Assembly (NCBI GenBank): GCA_019009955.1
Contig: CM032228.1
Location: 174,664,001-174,728,000, forward strand
Origin: Riptortus pedestris
Lineage: Eukaryota; Arthropoda; Insecta; Hemiptera; Alydidae
Direction: 5' to 3'
DNA length: 64,000 nt
The first letter of the stretch is position 1. The number at the start of each line of letters is the position of its first letter. A program made the translations under genes and the position numbers. The notes under the pieces are model-generated. The model was given only the letters and a program-made list of their open reading frames with translations. It did not search any database and was not told the DNA's origin. Shown in pieces: positions 45,994-58,659 of this stretch.

Positions 45994-47838
45994 CTAGCTA
46001 AGGTACACGGCGATGCCCGGTAAATCATTCTTGACTGACTAATGATGGTATTTTGATAGTAAGACTTCAATGTGTACAATTACACTTCCCACCACAACGT
46101 AATGATTTTCCGAAATAGCCAACCCTGAAGGGTAACTTTTGGGGATTAATAGAATAGAAATTTTATTTTTGAAGGATAAATGAAAATGTGTTCCTAATCT
46201 ATCCCTCTACACTTTTTGACTCACCGTTTTTCAATAATTCAAACCATAATCATGGGTAGCATTTATTACAATTAAATATTTCAAAAGACAATCCGAGCTC
46301 ACATAGTTTAGGCAAAGTTTTGCACGTATTATTATATTTGTATTAGTGAATCTCACTGGAAATTGCTTCCAGTAATGCCAGACGGGAAATAAGGAAACTC
46401 AATTAACGTGTAAGGCTCCCGTCATCTTCCGTTCCCGCATGGGACTTCTCAACATTCTTCTACTTATATTATTGAAGCAAAACATTATTTTATAATTTAT
46501 CTACCGGATGGAATTAAATAATAGTGGCACCCTGAAAATATCATATCGAGTTTAAACGCATAATGTTTTTTGTCATAATGACATTACCATTAACGTTTAA
46601 TTGTTATTATATTAAATATTTGTTTCAATAACATAAAGGTAGATTATACAAATTAATTAATGGAAATGCTCTTATAGTTTATATTTCTATTGGAAATAAA
46701 TAACAAAGTTATTAGGAGGGGGTGACGAAGATTTATTACCTCACTAATCCGAATCATACTTTGAACTATCATATAAAACAACATCATTTGTCATAATATT
46801 CCTTTATTAAAACCCCTTAAATAAGTACTAATATTATTGACTCCCGTTTAGCGTATATCCCGTGTTTACTTCATTTTAAAAGTGAATGCGCACAAAAGTT
46901 ACTCTAAATAACAAAGTAAACAACTTTTGCTATGTGCATGTTTGTCGAAAAACCAATAGGAAACGAAATATCACTAATGTGAATTTTAGGCCTCCCTTAC
47001 AAACCCCACTTCTGCTCGTCCCTAGAAATGTTGGTATGGCCTATGATAATTAGGGCGTCAACACTAATATACATACCGAGTTTTATTTAGTTCGGTTGAG
47101 TCTTTTGAGCCCAATAAAATTAATGACTCCCGCTATAGTTTTTAGCTTATAACTCATTTATACTTAGGTATACGACAAAAGTGTATATAACAAAAGTTAC
47201 TCTAAATAACAAAGTAAACAACTTTTGCTATGTGCATGTTTGTCGAAAAACCAATAGGAAACGAAATATCACTAATGTTAATTTCAGGCCTCCCTTACAA
47301 ACCCCACTTCTGCTCGTCCCTAGAAATGTTGGTATGGCCTATGATAATTAGGGCGTCAACACTAATATACATACCGAGTTTTATTTAGTTCGGTTGAGTC
47401 TTTTGAGCCCAATAAAATTAATGACTCCCGCTATAGTTTTTAGCTTATAACTCATTTATACTTAGGTATACGACAAAAGTGTATATAACAAAAGTTACTC
47501 TAAATAACAAAATAAATAACTTTTGTTATGTGCATATTTGCCGAAAAACCAATAGGAAACGAAATATCGCAATTTTTAATTTCAGGCTTCCCTTATAACC
47601 CCCACTCCTGTTCGTCTCAGAGAAAATTAATATAGCCTAAAGTCTAAGTTGGGTTAGTAGTAATATACATATTAAGTTTCATAAAATTCGGTTCAGCTGT
47701 TTATGCGTGAAAAGGTAACAAACAAACAAACAAACAAACAAATATACACGAAAGAAACAAAATGCATATATGGTGTCTATGACATGTGAAACGAAAAGTT
47801 ATCGTGAAATTTCGCGAAAAAAATCAATGTACAGACAG

Positions 47839-47843
<5 letters not shown>
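45994..47843 (-). mobile_element. Helitron-like element H3
   Basis: The terminal CTAG is at 45997-45994, with a degenerate hairpin (CCGGGCATCGCCGTG) beside it. The body contains three ~298-bp monomers (46893, 47191, 47489), the first two nearly identical. It ends with (AAAC)n at 47718-47742 and ACAGACAGAGG next to (TA)n. There is no coding frame. Confidence 0.65.
46893..47488 (-). repeat. Two near-identical 298-bp tandem monomers
   Basis: The blocks starting CAAAAGTTACTCTAAATAAC at 46893 and 47191 match base for base over nearly their whole length. The differences noticed are in the short stretch after CACTAATGT. The third block (47489) is clearly more diverged. Each holds an inverted pair ACAAAAGTT / AACTTTTG. 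Confidence 0.8.
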
Positions 47844-47882
<39 letters not shown>

Positions 47883-47886
<4 letters not shown>

Positions 47887-48570
47887 TTTTGTCGTATACC
47901 GAAGTATAAATGAGTTATACGCTATAAACTAAAGCGGGAGTCCACAATTTTATTTGGCACAAAAGACTCAATCGAACTAAACCAAACTCGCTATGTGAAT
48001 TAATACTAACGATTTCCTTATAATAAGCCATACTAACATTTCTAGGGACGGGCAGGAGTGGGGGTTATAAGGCAAGCCTGAAATTAAAAATAGCGATATT
48101 TCGTTTCCTATTGGTTTTTCCGAAAATATAAACATAACAAAAGTTGACTATTTTGTTATTTGGAGTAACTTTTGTTATATACACTTTTGTCGTATACCTA
48201 AGTATAAATGAGTTATACGTTAAAAGCACTAACGGAAACTCGGTATGTCAATTAGCATTAATTCTTCCATGATTATAAGTTATATTAAAATTTTTAGGTT
48301 CGAACGAGAGGGGGGTTATAAGGGAGGCCTGAAATAAAAATTCACCATATTTACATGTATAAGAGACGGGAAATATAAAAATATCGAAGACTGTGAAGCC
48401 TTATCGAACAAATAATTCTATTATTAGCAAATCCACGGGAAAGACGGGTATCAATTCTAAACACTGGGACGGGTAAATGTCAAAATATTGTGCAATGTAA
48501 AGCCTGCTAAAAAATACCATCACCATTCAGCCTCAAATGAATTCCCGGGCGAAGCCGGGTATCTGAGCTA

Positions 48571-48571
<1 letters not shown>
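47883..48571 (+). mobile_element. Helitron-like element H4, 5' truncated, inverted to H3
   Basis: It carries reverse-orientation monomer sequence (CACTTTTGTCGTATACC.., GGGACGGGCAGGAGTGGGGG) and ends with the hairpin CCCGGGCGAAGCCGGG, TATCTGAG and CTAG at 48571. A (TA)n tract separates it from H3 and another follows its end. Confidence 0.65.

Positions 48572-48634
<63 letters not shown>
48572..48634 (+). repeat. (TA)n microsatellite at a Helitron 3' end
   Basis: About 31 TA units follow directly after the terminal CTAG of H4. Confidence 0.9.
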
Positions 48635-48637
<3 letters not shown>

Positions 48638-50075
48638 GACCAGACGTTCAATTAAGTAGATCATTTTATAAGAGAAATACTGTTTTTAAATAAATTTGTA
48701 ATTACCATTTTTTTCAAACCATCTTCGAAGATATTAGCATATTAAGAAGTCTTTAATTGATAATTTTCTCTTCGCAGACCAAGATGTTAGGGATTGAACG
48801 GATGTGGAGAATGATCCAATTACTCAATTTGTTCTCAACAATTTCTTTATTTATGAACGGGCGCCTCAGACAAAAATAATACGTCTAACTAATTTCGGCT
48901 AGACATTGGCACTTATTGTTTCAGATTAAATATTCTTTTTTCAAGCCTCCATCTGATATCAAATTTGATATTCAATTCAGAGTAATTAATAAATTACTTA
49001 AACTACAGAATAAATTATTTAATTAAAGGTTGCCGGTTAATGTGACCGTACATTTCTACTCTAATTTGTGTTCAGATATAATTGTATTGGGACTCTTTGA
49101 AATCTGGCTCACAATCAAGATTTTACATCGTTGTATGGAAATCATTCGGAATAGAAAAAGTCTAAATGCCTGATTTGTTTACGCAATTGGAATGTGAGCT
49201 GTCCATGTTTACAACAAGAATACATTCATTTATTTGAGTAGACAAATAACTGCAAAAAAGGTCAATGAAGATCATTATTTCTCTTGTCATTGTCTCAATA
49301 GTTTCTATTTATTTTTTGAATGTAAGTTCATTTATATACATTAACGTTTAGGATATTCCCTTAATCGGCTTAATATGCCTAAGATAAAAAAGATTGTTTC
49401 ATTGTGAAGCGAGGCAGAATTATTCTTCCTATTTTTTTTAAGTGAAAAAAAAAATAGAGTGTAGCTAAATGGAAAATAAGAGCTCTTGCAAGGTCGTTTC
49501 AGGGCCACTTGGTTGGCTGATTACTGGCGGATCTTGCCCGTTTCAAAGCATAAAATAACAGATAATGAAATCTTTCAGGTAGATTTTAATCGTATGTTTA
49601 TCTTCTCAATTGTATTCTTAACGGTCCTTATACATCAAATAATTAATTAACGGAAACTATTAGATAAATAAGTGAGTAGATAAAGTTATTATTTTTGTTT
49701 CTTTTCGTTTTACTCCATGTGTTGACAGGTCCTTAACATAAATTTTGTTTAAACTCGGAGCCAATTCCGGGAGCCTCATCTACCAGACATTTTGCTATCT
49801 CTGGGTGCAAGGAGAGTTTTATATATTTATTGATAATGATTTAATGATAAGAAGAAGTATAACTTCTAAAATAAAACTTTGGTAGATGCCGCTTTAGTTC
49901 GGCAAACATCTATAAAACATTAGTCCCAGGGATACAGCCGTGCTGATAAATCATTTTATTTAACTAGTTAATGGTTTATTATCATTTTATTTTTAATTAT
50001 TTTTTTTAAACTAATACTCCAATGGAATTATTTATTTTTGGCAATCATTGGTAATTAATTTGTTAAATAAGGGGT
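48635..50075. other. AT-rich DNA without a repeat family member
   Basis: Apart from the signal-peptide-like micro-exon candidate at 49265-49321, no exon or repeat was recognised. Confidence 0.4.
49265..49321 (+). other. Possible signal-peptide micro-exon
   Basis: ATG 49265 reads MKIIISLVIVSIVSIYFLN (19 codons) straight into a consensus donor AAT|GTAAGT. A Lys followed by a hydrophobic run ending at an intron is how many insect secreted-protein genes start. No TATA box or downstream exon was found. AT-rich DNA makes such frames often. Confidence 0.18.
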
Positions 50076-50287
50076 TCGTGTACACAATGTATGTTACAAC
50101 GTTAATGCACTAGGTAAACGTAATGTAGTGGTGTTCCACTCCTGCGTGGGCAATAGGAATCTGATTTAGTGACGATCTCACTGAATAAAATCCTTATAAT
50201 CTGCCTAGAAGAGGGTGATAACCTTTAAATAAATTACCACTCCCGATAATCCTCAGTTTCATTAAGTGTGAACGTTCATAAACATCA
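50076..50287 (+). repeat. tRNA-derived SINE, degenerate copy
   Basis: ACAACGTTAATGCACTAGGT, then GTTCCACTCCTGCGTGGGCA, ATAGGAATCTGATTTAGTGA and TCACTGAATAAAATCCTTAT follow the family order. The B box is degraded. Confidence 0.5.
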
Positions 50288-50837
50288 GCACAATTATAAT
50301 TGTAAATTAAGTAAATAATGGTGAACTGTTTATTAAAAAAATATATATTGTTTAATAAGATTTGAATTGAATAAATTGTCATTGAACATTAGTTTGCTCT
50401 GTACCGTTCAAATATTTCTCCACGTTTTTTTCATGGCAACGTTTTACTACAATATTTTTTTTTTCTGGGTAAAAAAATATATATCCTAAGCTATAAATAA
50501 TATATATCCTAATCAATTGATTTATTAAGTCAAAAAATCCTTAGTGAATTTAAGCAATATCCAACGAAACGTTGGCAGACAGAAATTGTTCGTTTAGAGT
50601 ATATGATTTAATATGAAATTATTAATTTAATGTCTATGATACGACTTACGAAGGGCCATCAATTGCCACGTGAAGGTTTTTAAAACAGACATGAAGTTTT
50701 TAAGCAGGTTCTGTACAATTATGCGATATACAATATTTCGTAAGCAATATTTACAACTAGTAGTGGTATCTAAAGTGTCACTGGTGTCAGCATTAAGCTC
50801 CGGTAGAGAAGCTAACAATCGTATTGTTAGAGAGCAG

Positions 50838-50838
<1 letters not shown>

Positions 50839-50901
<63 letters not shown>
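50839..50901 (+). repeat. (TA)n microsatellite
   Basis: About 31 TA units, with no R1 or Helitron sequence on either side. Confidence 0.9.
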
Positions 50902-50905
<4 letters not shown>

Positions 50906-52228
50906 ACCAGGATTAAAATTTGGATTGAATAGACCACAATCTGTTGCGTCAGAATTGAGCTAATACGGCTCTATTAAAAACCACATTCATTGGAAAGTAA
51001 TATAAAAAATCTAAAGTGGCGACCATAAGCCTTCCTTGTGCTTTTATTAAATTAAATAAGCAAAATCTTGTCTTGCATTTCGTATAAAATTATTTCATAT
51101 AAGTGATATACGATATATCCGTTCAAATGCATTGGAGGGGAAAATGTCGTAGGACATAATTTATAGATCTTTTAATGGTAAGCAAAAAGCTCCTATAGGA
51201 CTTTGTTGTATCTCTAATATGTTCGGAGAAATTTTCAATTGTTTCTTTTTACCCTCTGAGAGAAACTAAACTCCCTCCCTCTTAGTCGGTTTCAATCAAT
51301 AGGGGGAGGCGCACAAATAGTCGGTACACTCTTAAATATGAAATTTCAATATATTAAGGAAAGTCTTTTTTTAGTTATGTGCAGACGTACAAACATCAGG
51401 CTGAAACTAGTAATAATAGGTAGGGGGAAGGTCAAAAGGTATAATTCCGTCGAAACATGAAAACCGAAAATTTTCGAGCCAACAATACTTCGTACAAGGA
51501 AGTAAATTTTTCACCTGGGCATATATTTATTAGATTATTGGAGCGCCGTAGATATAGCTAATTAAAACAACATTGCTGGACAAATACATTGGCATAACTG
51601 GAGAAAAGCCAACGCATACAGCTTTTTGACAATGAGCCAACTCTTTCTGACATCCCGCTCATATATAAACATGCACCTGGCATCTCTTATGCACTTATCA
51701 ACTAGGGTCATCTAAGCCTATTGACATTCAGATAGAAATATTTCCTGGCTATATTCTCAACCTATTAGAGTTGTTTACTAGTTCGATATAAACAACTTTT
51801 TTATATTAGTCTTTTTTTCGCGGATTAGTGATGGAGTTTAATTAAACATCTATGATTACAAAAGTAAAGGCATTTCATAATTAAAAGAAATAATAAACGA
51901 AGTTGAGCAGCGCTATAAGGAGTTTCTAATACAATACGCTACTCAATTGGTACTAATGCACAGAGTAATTACAAATGATAGCCTAATTTCCCAGTATAAA
52001 GAAGTATTTTGGTAATTTAGAGTATACTTGAAGCGACAAACCAATAATTATATTAGATAATGAAGATACAACACCTGTACAATACTAATTAACTCTTTTT
52101 GTTATTTTAACGAATCTTCAGAATCCCTTAATATTATGTGAATTATATTGACAATATTATAATGTAACTTTAAGCATAATTGGGTATATTTTTATGAAGA
52201 TTCAGATGTTTTATATTAATAGATATAG

Positions 52229-52284
<56 letters not shown>

Positions 52285-55200
52285 GTTTCCAGTTCGTTTG
52301 CTCCCAGTGTTTATGCCTCTCCGAAGAATAAAAACTGGAATCAAACGTTTAAAAAGAAAAACTGGAATATTAGAACAAACAGAATTTATTTTATTGAGAG
52401 AATATCTGACAATAGCACTTAATTTCGCCAATGACTTTCCACCTGTCCATGTGCTAGTGCGTTAGTCATTATATAACTTTAACGGGTAGACATATATTTA
52501 CAAAATTCTTTCTTATATTGACAACTGAAGGTACCATTTTCCTATCCTCCGCTACTATACAGTAGCCCCTTTGGCTCCTTATTGGAGATTATATTTTGAA
52601 TATTTCTTAGGCAATATAGCGCCGTTAGGATGTTTAACCAAAAATATTGTAGTACCTTTATTTTTTTAGCTAATGAGAATTTGAGATCTTGTATTTACAC
52701 TCAATATTTGGTGAATTTTATCTAAATTAAACACTGACGCTTAGTAATACTGAATGGAATTTATGGTATATGACGTTGCTTATCTGTGTTATATGACATT
52801 ACTAAATGTATTCCAGTGAAATTGGAATTTATCAACTTCCGAATCCACTTTTCAACCAGTAGAAAAAATAATTGTAAAATAAAAAACTAAATTGCGAAAT
52901 AACTTTTTTATTTGTTTAGAACAAAATTACTTTATAACTTGAGAATTGGGTGTGCCAGAATAAAGAGTTGATAAGACGTGCCGCTGAAGTGGTATAATTA
53001 CTTCTTTCATTGATAAACAAGTATGTGTTTATTATCCCTTATCAGTGTAATTCAATTTTGTAGAACCTTCCTTTAAAACATATAACTTTAAAACATAACT
53101 TAAAACTAGCAGTATAATCAATCTATTTTAAGTAAAAACTTCCAAATGGTTTGTATGAAATGAAATGCCCCTTAATTATGAGCGGCGTTATCAAAGACAA
53201 ATTAATTAGAGAGAGTATAAAAAAATACGATAGTAGAGAGTAATGAGGTAAAAAATCATTCTGATAAATTTGCTAACATAGGGTCAAATAATATTGATAT
53301 TTATAACAAGATATGTACAGAATATTTTTAATGATTTTAAAATTGTTTTTTAAACTCTATTAATATAATAATAAAATGATGGGGCCATGACCTAAGAATA
53401 TTGATCACATTTCAATCACAGACTTTCGTATGGTTAGTACGCTCCTCTCTAAAAAAGCATTGGGACAATTTCTTTTAAATCATAAGCACAGAAAAAAAGA
53501 AGGGATAGAAGTTATATTATATATAAACAACATATTCAACCAAGTAATTTATTTCAATTGAAAAAAAAGATAATTGTATCAAGACAACAAGGTATTACAG
53601 ACCAAAGTTACTTCCTCACTCAAGTAGCTTCTCCATTGTCTTACGATGCTGAGTGCTGAAACCAGTTGCATTTAATAATACTGCTCAGCCAGCAGAATTA
53701 TTTACTATGTCTCCAGAAAAAGTTATACATAAATCATGCATATGTCTTTCTTTTGATTTCAGGTTAACATCCATTTTAAATGAACCCTTTCATTTAATAC
53801 ATTTCTCATCAGGGTTATTGGTATTGGGGAAACTATATTTATATTGAAGTGCTCGTTTGAAGTCGTCGTCGCCATGCATTGTTTATAGTTAAAGGCATTT
53901 CTAAAATGCCTATTAGTTTTTTTTTTTTAAATTTCCGGATGTAAATAATATACACAAAGAACATTATTTAAGTTGTTTACATCTATGGAAAACAAACAAT
54001 TTCTTTTTGCGTTGGTTGGTTATTTACAGATGTTTAAACTTATATAACTGTTTAACAATATTTATTTATCGTTATTTTAAATGTATTCCTCATTCGGATT
54101 GTGGATATTATTGTTAAGAATAGTTGACAAATTAAACTTAGTAACATTAAACAGACGCTAACTTCTAAAAAAAAATACCCAACTGCAAAAGTATTAAAAA
54201 CTATAAATCCTGGAATAGTGAGTAGTAGATTTTTCTTTATGTTTAAAATAGTCATACAGTCACGATTTCAAGGTTGAGGGTCTACGTAAGCAACGGTTGT
54301 TTACATTAGCTCATGCTTCCATTATCCAGAGAAACTTGTAATAGTTATTATTTCTATGATTTGGGTATAAATATATAAACTTCGCACATTCGGTCAATTA
54401 ATAATACCATGAATGAATTCTTATTTGACTAAACAGGTGGCAACTTGAAATATATGTTGACTACCAAGGACATCATTTTATATTAGTTTTCTATGAATCG
54501 TGTCAGGAAAACTTCTATTGGAATGTTTAGAAAGAATGCTTGATATATAAAATAAAAGGGATTAGCTGAATAGACTCTCATTTATTTGTCAAGTTCATAA
54601 TTACGAATTACTTCTCGAATACACCATCATAAAAGGTAGATAATATATAAAACTATTTGATCTACATTTTTAAATGATCATTAGTTCTCCTGTGCCACAT
54701 TCTTTCTTTAAACTTTCTTGAAATAGTGAATTTATTTAGCCAGTACTTTTTTTTCGACGAACTTGAAAAGTTATCGTAACTATGTTTTGAGGATGTTTGG
54801 TGAATTTCGTCAGAAAAAAATCCGGAATTCATAGTAATGAATGCAGTCTTGACGATTGTATTGTTCCATACCAGCATTTTAGGAGGTTTAAATTAATTTA
54901 GTGACTATAAATATTTCCTCATTGGTCAATGAGTTCTAAAACTTTTACAAATCAGTTCAGTACTAGAACTAATTTTCAACATAACTTTCTCAATGTCAAG
55001 AAAAGAAAACTGGTCAGTTTGGTTGTTCAACAGGAGGCTGAGAAGACTCCCTGTACATTCGTGAATGACTACCATAAAATTTAGTATTGCATAGATATTA
55101 CCAACGATAACCAGATTAGGACCCATATGACGTCTTCACAATTAGTCAGTGTCTACAACATCAGAAAATGTATATGAAACTATATATGAGTTTTAGAATG

Positions 55201-56190
55201 TATATTTAAGCCTTGAAGCTTATTCCAGGCTCGTTTCTAATTGTTTAATGGTTTTGGAACCGATTGATTCTTGGCACCACAGCAGACTTCTATTTACCGA
55301 AGCTATTATTGGTGAGGTTGCTTTAAATGTTCTATTTGCTATTGGTTTCTTTAATGTTAGAATAGAAGTATATTTTCAAAATCCCTAATAACAAAAACAA
55401 AACTAATTGATAAAAACCAGATCACTTCTCTCCTCAACAGTCCTCACTCTTGGTCTATTCTTATCGGAAGGTTCCCCACCAAATACTCTTATTAAAATGT
55501 GTAGCAGATTGTCAAAGAATGATCGGACTGAAGGGATTAATAAGGATAATAATAATTGGTTTGAAATAGTTTCAAATATATTATCTTGTTTATTTGCTCA
55601 TGGCTGGAAGAAGCTCCTTGCCAGCTTTTAGTGTACCCACTACTTAATATTATTCAGATGTCTATGGCAAGACTCACTAAACAACATCAATTTTTTCTTC
55701 ATACATGTTTCGTGACAGACAATCATCTTCAGTGGCTTCTTTACAAAATGCTCAGCCCGTTTAGACCAGTAATGGCCCATTTAGCGACATAGAAATTTGA
55801 AGAATATTTATTTTATTGTCTTCTTCAATGAAAACTCGCCTAGTGAACGGGTGCTGAATCTTTGTGTTGTTTTTGTATCAGTCAATGTACTGAACCAATC
55901 TTCGACTTGAAAACCACAACGATATCATTTAATCATGACCGAGGTCTTATTGTTATGTCGAATTAGACTGCGAACCTCCTCAAATAAGCTATGTAATTTT
56001 ATAATTGACATACGATTATACGAAAAGTATTGTATAATATATTTCATGAAAATATGTGAGGAATCTCGCGACATTGAGAGATAAACTTTCTGTTTATAAA
56101 TATCTCTCTGAATACTGTTTTTCTTTTATTGAGGTACAAGAAAATTCAAACCCAGGGGTTGCGGGAAATTTTACTTATCAGCTAGCTCAC
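50902..56190. other. Long AT-rich stretch without a supported gene or repeat family
   Basis: It holds a (TA)n tract at 52238-52281. Several frames of 60-75 codons (53653-53847, 54662-54877, 54926-55126, 55407-55631, 55586-55792) lack splice context, composition shift or family similarity. It is the longest part of the window free of R1, H and SINE copies. Confidence 0.4.
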
Positions 56191-56194
56191 AGGG

Positions 56195-56345
56195 CTTTAT
56201 GGCTGAACTCTATCCATGATTTTATGGTTCAAAACCTAATGGGTCGGGTCACCTACCTTTTCTAGCTGCTAAGGACTTATTTTAGTGAGTCCTCACTAAA
56301 AAACATATTCCCTACGCGGGTATCGAACAGTCATTAAATTCCTAA
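56195..56345 (-). repeat. tRNA-derived SINE, degenerate copy
   Basis: On the minus strand the B-box remnant TGTTCGATACCCGCGTAGGG is followed by TTTTTAGTGAGGACTCACTA, AATAAGTCCTTAGCAGC and CGACCCATTAGG. The family order is kept with many changes. Confidence 0.5.
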
Positions 56346-57019
56346 TTGTTGAGTAGTCAACAATATTGTTTTTCTAGTGGAATGTAGAGTAATTCATATA
56401 CACAAAAATCATTTGTTGTTATGGACTATCAGTTTATGAAATGTTCATATCGAAGAAATGGAAAAATACGAGGCTAATTATAATCAAATATGTCATAGAT
56501 AATCATTATTCTTTTGAACAGGTCTTTAGGTTTTGAGTTCATATCCACAATAAACAAACATAGAAAATAAAGTTCTAATCATGATTTCTTTTTTCCTTAT
56601 CTTGGTCTCCTAATATGGGCAACAGTTATGCAACGTTTAGAGCGAAAACTATCAAGCGAGTTCCACGAATTGCCAACAACAGTTGGGATTACTAATCTAC
56701 TCTATGAATTTTTAGGAATAGGAGTATATTAAATCAACTTTATTTTTAACATAACGTTCTTGTGATTGCATTATATTTACATTGTGAAGTATTTAAATAT
56801 TGTAGCTTGTCTTCAGAATCCCTGTAGTTAATCCCCCCTGTACGAGAGCAATATAACATCCTAATAACAATAAAGGATGGACTGTGAGCTGATTGGCAAG
56901 AGAAAACACTTTAGACCACAGTGTTACGTGGTTTTGCGGCGAAACGAGCACTGCCACCGCAGAAAGGGAAAGGTGCGGCAGGAATTTCTCAGGCTAAAGC
57001 TGAAGAACCTGAGCCTTTA

Positions 57020-57058
57020 ATGTCGGGCAAGTTTTCACTGGAAACCTGGCTCCGACAT
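57020..57058 (+). other. Hairpin in a GC-richer block
   Basis: ATGTCGG (57020) pairs with CCGACAT (57052), and a partial inner stem (AGTTTTC with GGAAACCT) lies between. It is in a 56870-57070 block that is less AT-rich than its flanks. There is no promoter or terminator to show it is transcribed. Confidence 0.3.
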
Positions 57059-57576
57059 GTAATGCAGCTTGAAAAAAAAAACTAGTATGTATTCAACTAA
57101 TGGATTTAACAGAAACAATTAATTAATTTTGCCTTCATATTTTAGCGTTATCCCTTCACGGCAAGTCGGAGGATTTCCAATGCTGAAGGAACGGAGTTAA
57201 TTTACATTGTAGGTATTCGGCATTGTAAATCAATTTTCAGGTTCATGTACTTGACGTTTTCTTTTCGGCTTGTTGAGAATATCAAGGGTATAATTAGTTT
57301 ATTATAAACAATAGACCTCCGCAACTGTGGCAACTTGGCTCTTCTTAAAGATGAGAAAAACAAAAAAAAAAGTAAACAAAATAACAAAAACGGAACACAC
57401 AAAATAATACAAAGAACAATACTCTAAACGGAACACAAAGCACTAAAAGAAACAAGAAACACAAAGACAACTCAGAATTATAAAAGTGTTAAATAAATAA
57501 GTTAACAGAAAATTTGGTAACTTAGAAACAACAACTATTCATAATAACAGGGATATATCATTCAAATTTAAACACA

Positions 57577-57669
<93 letters not shown>

Positions 57670-57700
57670 CACACACACACACAAGCACGCACGCACACAC
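57577..57700 (+). repeat. (CT)n(CA)n compound microsatellite
   Basis: A (CT)n run (57581-57622) is followed by (CA)n with CG interruptions to about 57700. On the minus strand it begins right after the end of the LINE relic, as a simple-sequence tail would. Confidence 0.9.
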
Positions 57701-57715
57701 ATTACAAATTTTAAA

Positions 57716-58012
57716 ATATGTAATTAAATATTCTCAAACTGCCCAATTGATTTAAATATGCCAGAATAGTGGCGATATGAGGGTTGCCCTCAGTCAGTAG
57801 TACTTTCAAGTCATGTGGAATGTTTAAGTTCGTAATCTGCATTCTGTTAGTTGGTGTTTTACAGATAGTCCAGTGTTGCAGAGTACAGGTAGGCTTGTCT
57901 TTTTTGTCCATTATGTAAGTCTTGTGAGGACAACTTGGTCTCATCTTGACTCTACGTCTTGTCTCTTTGACCATCCTGTAACATTGCGTTTTATTTCCGA
58001 TAATTTGTTTTT
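57716..58012 (-). pseudogene. LINE ORF2 C-terminus (post-RNase H, CCHC-like) with frameshifts
   Basis: Read on the minus strand in shifting frames it gives KNKLSEIKRNVTGWSKRQDV, ESR, a stop, DQVVLTRLT, then HKTYIMDKKDKPTC, CNTGLSVKHQLTEC and NIPHDLKVLLTEGNPHIATI ..LAYLNQLG. DQVVLTRL, the C..C..H....C cluster and the PHDLK..L tail are the order seen at the C-terminus of RNase-H-bearing LINEs of the Jockey/I/CR1 kind. At least two frameshifts and one stop show it is dead. No RT core is left. Confidence 0.65.
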
Positions 58013-58152
58013 AAGGGTATAAAAAACCATTTAACTCACGTTCGTATTGAGTTACAGGGTTAAAATAAAAGATATGTGAAGATTTTATGTATGTATGTAT
58101 GCATGTACATATATATATATACATATATATATTAACCATGAGATAACTCTAA

Positions 58153-58347
58153 ACCAGATGTCTCAGGTCAGTCATGTAAGTTATAGCGTTGGTCTTAGTC
58201 TCACTTGGTAAACCTAGAGTCGTGTGTTCTAATCTCACCTGGGCAACAGGAATTTACCCTCCGCCCTGGCTAGAAATGGGTGGTAAGCTATAGATAGTCC
58301 GTCCCAATTAGCGTCATTAGCACAAAGGGGCCGCTAATAAATAACAA
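58153..58347 (+). repeat. tRNA-derived SINE copy
   Basis: Head GTCTCAGGTCAGTCATGTAA..GTTGGTCTTAG, a degenerate B box, then CACCTGGGCAACAGGAATTT, a gap in the body, TGGTAAGCTATAGATAGTCC and CCAATTAGCGTCATTAGCAC, with tail GCCGCTAATAAATAAC. Confidence 0.65.
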
Positions 58348-58659
58348 CAAAACCAAAGTAGAAGTTAAATTTGTCAAAATGAAATAAATTTAATATGTGG
58401 GCTAGCAGCAATATGTCCTAATCCAAAATGTCTAGACTTGAATCCTTATAATAAATATGAATTAACTTCATTTTTTGTAATGTTAAAATAATATAATCGT
58501 CCCTAAAAATATTATCCGAACATTTATAATTAATTTCTGGGTCCATAAAATAATTAGGGTCGTTATAGGAAAATTCTTGAATTGAGACGTCACTGATGGT
58601 TTGCAAGACAGAAGGTTTGTAAGATTTTAGGAAAAGGGACCCTGTTTTTTCTTCATATC

